Shown: positions 59,526 through 64,000 of the stretch, one piece after another
Layout of the letters: each line of letters starts with the position of its first letter
How positions within the stretch are numbered: position 1 is the stretch's first letter
From: Augochlora pura
Lineage: Eukaryota > Arthropoda > Insecta > Hymenoptera > Halictidae
Reading direction: 5' to 3'
NCBI RefSeq assembly: GCF_028453695.1
Contig: NC_135782.1
Location: 12,090,001-12,154,000, forward strand
DNA length: 64,000 bases
The notes under the pieces: model-generated
Told to the model about the DNA's origin: nothing
The model's input: only the letters and a program-made list of their open reading frames with translations
Database searches by the model: none
Program-made: the position numbers and the translations under genes

Positions 59526-61234
59526 CTAAGGTCAATGTGATGTCACATTCAAACTTAATTTAATTGTGTTCTAAACAACAAAAGTATGTGTTAGCTCTCC
59601 TTTGTAAGGAAAAATGGCATGAATTGCAATTTTTAACTTTCAATAATTGAAATATGTCCATATACAGGGTGTCCGATTTTAATGTATTTTATAAACAGTA
59701 TAAAATGTTTCAGAAAGTATTATTTTTATAACTTTACATTGTATGCATGATATACGAAGGCCAGTCAGAATACATTACTTGTGTTTCATTACATTCTTAC
59801 TATAAATCGTGTTATGTGTAGATCAAAATTAACATAGATCACGTAAATAAAATTTTTCATAGATATCCAAAATTATACAATGTGGTTCTCGCTTGTACTA
59901 CTTATGAATTAAACGTTGAAAGGGTTTAGAAAATGACGTTTGCCTGGCACAAATATCTTGTCGAGTTTAACACTTTGGGAATAAGGTTTTAGGCACCACG
60001 GCGCAATTATAGTGGCTTTCGCCTAAGATCGCTAAGATCGCCTGTGCCTTGCATAAAACGATTAACGAGTAAACAAGCATGTAACTTGAATTCTTCAAAA
60101 TTATGCGGGCACACTCACAAATTTAACGAGTGGTGTACAGTGGTGGAGTGGTATACATTTACCACTGTTAAACCCTTAAAACGTTCTTTTTAATCGGAAG
60201 TCGCCTCTCCAATTGGTTCCCGCCTATACTCTCCAATTACTTTCATTTCCTTACCCTGTAATTCTTTCCACCGCTAACGGAAAAACGGCACTCGTTAATC
60301 CCCGACGAGGGTAGGTGCAATTTGCACGAAGGTAAAGGGTAATGCGCTTTATCGTATACTATCATTGAAAAATTCAGTAATCCTAATACGCTACATTTAC
60401 TCCGTGCTTGAGGTTTATTCGTTGTTGCCACGGCTCGATATTACAGGAGGAAGTCTAATGCAATTTCAAACCCTACAAATATCGAGTGATCATAGTGAAA
60501 CTATTTTTTAGAAAAATTCTATGGGCATACTAATTGGAACTGAATGTTTACAATTTATTGCAAAAAAATTGATGAAATTTTTAATTAAATCGTTGCTATT
60601 TATTTATACAATAAATACGTTGTGTTATTTCATTTCTGACATTCCAAAAATGTGAACGTAATGTTTTACATTTAGAAATGTTAAAAATATTTTTTTTTAT
60701 AACAAGATTATCCTTTGTGGACACAAATACCTCAGATTTTAATATTCTTTTGTTACAGTTATTTGCGAAAAGAATGAAACTGTAGTTTTTACATGACAAG
60801 AAGACGCCTTTGTATTTACATCACCCATTTTATAAACTGTTCCTCTACCGCAACTATCATCCACTGTTGACCGAAAATAATGACGAAGATCGACGTCAGC
60901 CAATAGCGACTATAGCAATGGAGCAACTAGTGAATTTCGGTATCTTCAATTGTCTGTAAAAGAAATTGAAAACCAAAATATTTTGAGGTACAGATATTGT
61001 ACCAGTATTTGTTCCATTTAACTTATCAGTATGTGATGTCGATATCGGTAAAAATACTGAAATATGTATCGATATGTGACGTCCATAACGGCACTAACAT
61101 CGTACGACATCATATCAGTATTTCGGTATTTCGATTTCTATAAAATTTATGAAGGTACACCCGAAAGATGTCGATATTTCGTATAGCGATATCAATCTGT
61201 GATTTGTAGTTCATAATGTTAACACACTTCATCA
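59526..61234. other. AT-rich stretch with repeat relics, no gene recognised
   Basis: ACAGGGTGTCCGATTTTAAT at 59664 looks like a decayed DNA-transposon end; ACAGGGCATCCGATTTTATT at 62032 is similar. A segment at about 59965-60030 (AGGCACCACGGCGCAATTAT, AGTGGCTTTCG) resembles the left part of the 63025 element. GATGTCGATAT-type words recur at 61036, 61167 and in inverse between. Confidence 0.45.
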
Positions 61235-61385
61235 ATAATATTTTAAAAAGTTTTCATTGTAGGCTCAGATAAAAAGCTTAAAAAACGTACTTTTGTTAGT
61301 CATTGTATGACAGACTAGTTCCTTTATTGTCTAAGAAAATTCAAGTCATTTAGTCCAGTTTTAATATAGCGACTGCGTTTTGAAA
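61235..61385 (+). repeat. Palindromic repeat family P, shortened forward arm
   Basis: It contains AAGTTTTCATTGTAGGCTCA, GATAAAAAGCTTAAAAAACG, TTAGTCATTGTATGACAGAC, TAGTTCCTTTATTGTCTAAG and CAAGTCATTTAGTCCAGTTT. The middle CATTCCAAGTAATAG portion is missing, so this copy is internally deleted. Confidence 0.6.
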
Positions 61386-63024
61386 GGAATACGAATACTT
61401 ATTGGATTGACTGTATCGAAGACCGTTATACAGCACTGGTTAGTCTCCAGTGATTGGCAACTAGAAAGTTTTCAGTATCGTAGTTGCAATAATTGTGACG
61501 TTTTCTCTTTTACAAAAAAGTGCCGCACATCATTACGAATTCGTGAGGTAGGAAACTACAAACTGGTTTTGTTACAAATACAATACATTGGGTTCCTTAA
61601 TTCTTGAAACTATTATACATCAAATTCTTTAATAGCCACAAAATATTAGTATTGATCAACATAATCGATATTATTGTGTCTATTCAGGCTGGTAAAGTTC
61701 TTCTTCGAACTCCGGATATCATCCTGATTGACAGTGACTCAAGCGACTAATTGATTGAGAGTTCGAATTAAATGAGCATTAATCTCTGTATCGAACGGCC
61801 TTAGCCGACACTGGTTCCCTAACTCTTTAATTTGCACTGTGCAACTGTCTGATGCTAAATCAGTGGAAGAATGGCTATCTAAACGCTAATTAAATGAATG
61901 TCTTAATATACTAACAGCAAAGACTTCATTAAAGAATACACAAAGTTCTTATTACGTTCACTGTTTTCCTTCATATTCTATATAGTATAGTATAGTGTAG
62001 TAAATAAGGTGTATACCCCGTATAGTATATACAGGGCATCCGATTTTATTTATAAATGAAAACAAGTCGTTTATTATTATACATACAGCACCAAAAGTGC
62101 TTCCCACAGAAATAAAATAAATGGTTTTGAGAGGGTTACAAAATGACATAATTAATTTCTCTGCAAGTGGACACATACAGATGAAATTTTATTTTTTTAA
62201 ATGAAGTCATGTCACTTTGAATATACTTATCGGTGCAGTCCATCGTTCCGGACAAAAAGTACTAGACCTCATATGTAACAAATTATTAGTTTATGAAATG
62301 CTTGAGTGCAAATGTTGCATAGTGATGATTGTGTGAATATCGAATATTTTAAAGTGATATTAACTTTGACGAAGACTTTCCTAAACATTTTGACACGTGA
62401 GATTTTTTTTGTTGGTAGCGATGGACTAAATCGATGAGTGTATTCAAAATTATATGAGTTGCTTTGAAAAAAAATCTCCTTGAAATCATCTAATTTCTGT
62501 GAGAAACATTTTTTATGCAGCCTATAATTAACAATTCATTTTCGTTTGTAGATTAAACTCGAATATCCTGTATATTAACTACATATCGATGCGATTAAAT
62601 TAACAATGTATACGTTGCTATAATATAGTTTTGCATAATGCATTCCAAATTTAGAACGATAGCTATAATAGATTTTCGATTATTTACGATATTACTTTTG
62701 ACCCCAGTCTCCCCTACACGTTCCCACAGAAATATCTATCCTGCACGTGACTAGATAAGGATGGGAAACTCTTCACCAAGAACCGCCTCGCTCGGTGTCC
62801 ATACCACTGGTACACACGTGGGTTTACGACGCGTTAACGACTATTAAGAGGCAGGAACAGCCCTAAGGTATCCCGGTAATAAATCTTTTTAGATAGCTGC
62901 AGCTAAAGGATGCGACTGAAAAGAAAGAACGATTAAAACCTGCAAACCACATGAACCGAAACCCGAAGTTCGAAAATAGCTGGCAGTACTACTCGTATCA
63001 TAAACTGAAATTTCTGCATAATCC
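61386..63024. other. AT-rich stretch, no gene recognised
   Basis: It holds an ACAGGGCATCCGATTTTATT transposon-end-like word at 62032 and a moderately GC-rich patch at about 62700-62880. Open frames of 72-75 codons are unrecognised. Confidence 0.5.
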
Positions 63025-63276
63025 TTAACCTCTTAGGCACGACGCACCACTATAGTGGCTTTCGTGAATGTTTCGTGTTTTACTCAATTGTTTTATTAAT
63101 TATTAAAGCAAACTATTAAAGTGGAAGCGTGTATGTGTAAAACACTAAGAAAAGAATATATGTAATTAATACTATATGTATATAGCTATACGCAAAAAAT
63201 TGTATATTAAGAAAAATGGTAATTTAGTTATGAAAAACTTTATTCGCGCAAAATCCAGCCGTGCCTAAGAGGTTAA
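63025..63276. mobile_element. TTAA-flanked MITE, family B, intact ends
   Basis: TTAACCTCTTAGGCACG at the left is a perfect 17-bp inverse of CGTGCCTAAGAGGTTAA at the right. The length is 252 bp with a TTAA on each side. A CCACTATAGTGG palindrome lies just inside the left end. The body is AT-rich and non-coding. This is the cleanest TTAA (piggyBac-type, inferred) element in the window. Confidence 0.85.
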
Positions 63277-63529
63277 CGGACTCTTATGAAAAGGATTTTT
63301 CAACGAGAACTACCAATACCGTTTTGTGAGAAACACACGTTTTAATATTTAAAATTCGAGAAATTGTCATTGTAATTTTTGGTACGACTGTTTTTAATGA
63401 TCGTCCAAACTCTTTTTAGATTCATATTTATTGTCTTTTCTGAATTTGTATGACATTCTCGCACCACGGCTGCCCAATCCTTAGAATGAACCGTCGGATG
63501 TTATCATTCAGTTATCTCTTATTTTCTTA

Positions 63530-63700
63530 ATATACTATAGTAAAAAGGTTAAAAAGCAAAAGTATTTTTTTATTTCGGTTATTCTAAAGTGATAGTGAAA
63601 TGTTAAAAATAACATTTTAGCCATTATCTGGTGGATTAGTATCTCTGCCATCGGAACAAAATTTAAGTCACATATCCTAATTTTAAAAAAGTTATTGTTA
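63530..63700 (+). repeat. Palindromic repeat family P, decayed forward arm
   Basis: It contains AAAAGGTTAAAAAGCAAAAG, TTCGGTTATTCTAAAGTGAT, ATTTTAGCCATTATCTGGTG, GATTAGTATCTCTGCCATC and AAATTTAAGTCACATATCC in the family order. A 77-codon minus-strand frame across it is incidental. Confidence 0.5.
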
Positions 63701-64000
63701 TAAATTATGCTAGAATTGATTACAGTAATTGAAGCACAGTAGTTCGATCTTTGTACAGAAATTGACACACAGTAATTCGATCAGTGTAGAAAAATTGAAA
63801 CACAGTGACTAAAAACGGCTCGGTAACTAACACATTGAAATTAACTTTTCACCTTCTTGAAAGCACAGTAGCTCGCTAAAGAACTGTTTTGTATATTTTG
63901 ATACAGATTTTGTGTTCTTTATATATTTTAATTCTAGAAAAGTCGAGCTTACATAAAAAAAAACACCAACATATAACTTAAATGTTTTAATAAGTGCGAT
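63701..64000. other. AT-rich end of window with a short diverged tandem
   Basis: The phrase CACAGTAGTTCGATC and its variants (CACAGTAATTCGATC, CACAGTAGCTCG) recur at about 63735, 63769 and 63865, a small diverged repeat. Nothing else was recognised. Confidence 0.45.

Overview
The window is AT-rich eukaryotic DNA with no protein-coding gene I can recognise. Degraded mariner-type transposases, many TA- and TTAA-flanked miniature transposons, long AT-rich tracts and isolated CpG-rich islands suggest an insect nuclear genome. I favour Hymenoptera (bee, ant or wasp) from the mariner load and CpG-rich blocks, but that is inference and the species is not determined. One ambiguous base sits at 30005.

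Layout: 0-20 kb is mostly featureless AT-rich DNA. It carries a TTAA-flanked MITE (2910-3156), a GC-rich island (about 3370-3780), one arm of a dispersed palindromic repeat (4287-4500), a Tc1-like MITE (6335-6518), a short inverted-repeat element (10870-11023), three abutting AGGTCA sites (11614-11631) and a palindromic element (14866-15162). 20-27 kb is the main transposon graveyard: a mariner transposase pseudogene on the minus strand (about 21190-22030), a long-armed element with a mariner N-terminus on the plus strand (22030-22735), an internally deleted mariner (about 24920-25500) and a large palindrome (25621-26464). 28.9-30.2 kb holds an unexplained GC-rich block open on both strands. 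33-41 kb has Tc1-like MITEs, another palindrome and a compact hairpin element (38997-39154). 44-51 kb alternates strand-asymmetric GC-rich islands with a MITE cluster (46.0-47.4 kb) in which one TTAA element sits inside another transposon. 52-64 kb has a candidate solo LTR, a minimal mariner made almost only of its two ends, more arms of the palindromic family and a clean TTAA MITE (63025-63276).

Nothing here looks like a set of cooperating genes. The recurring theme is non-autonomous DNA transposons whose bodies are nearly all inverted-repeat arms. At least four lineages show this: the 8-locus palindromic family, the ACAGGG palindrome pair, the Tc1-like MITEs and the mariner end-pairs. The transposases seen are broken, so any mobilising enzyme lies outside the window. 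The GC-rich islands are the best places to look for promoters or first exons. All comparisons were made by eye, without searches or alignment software.
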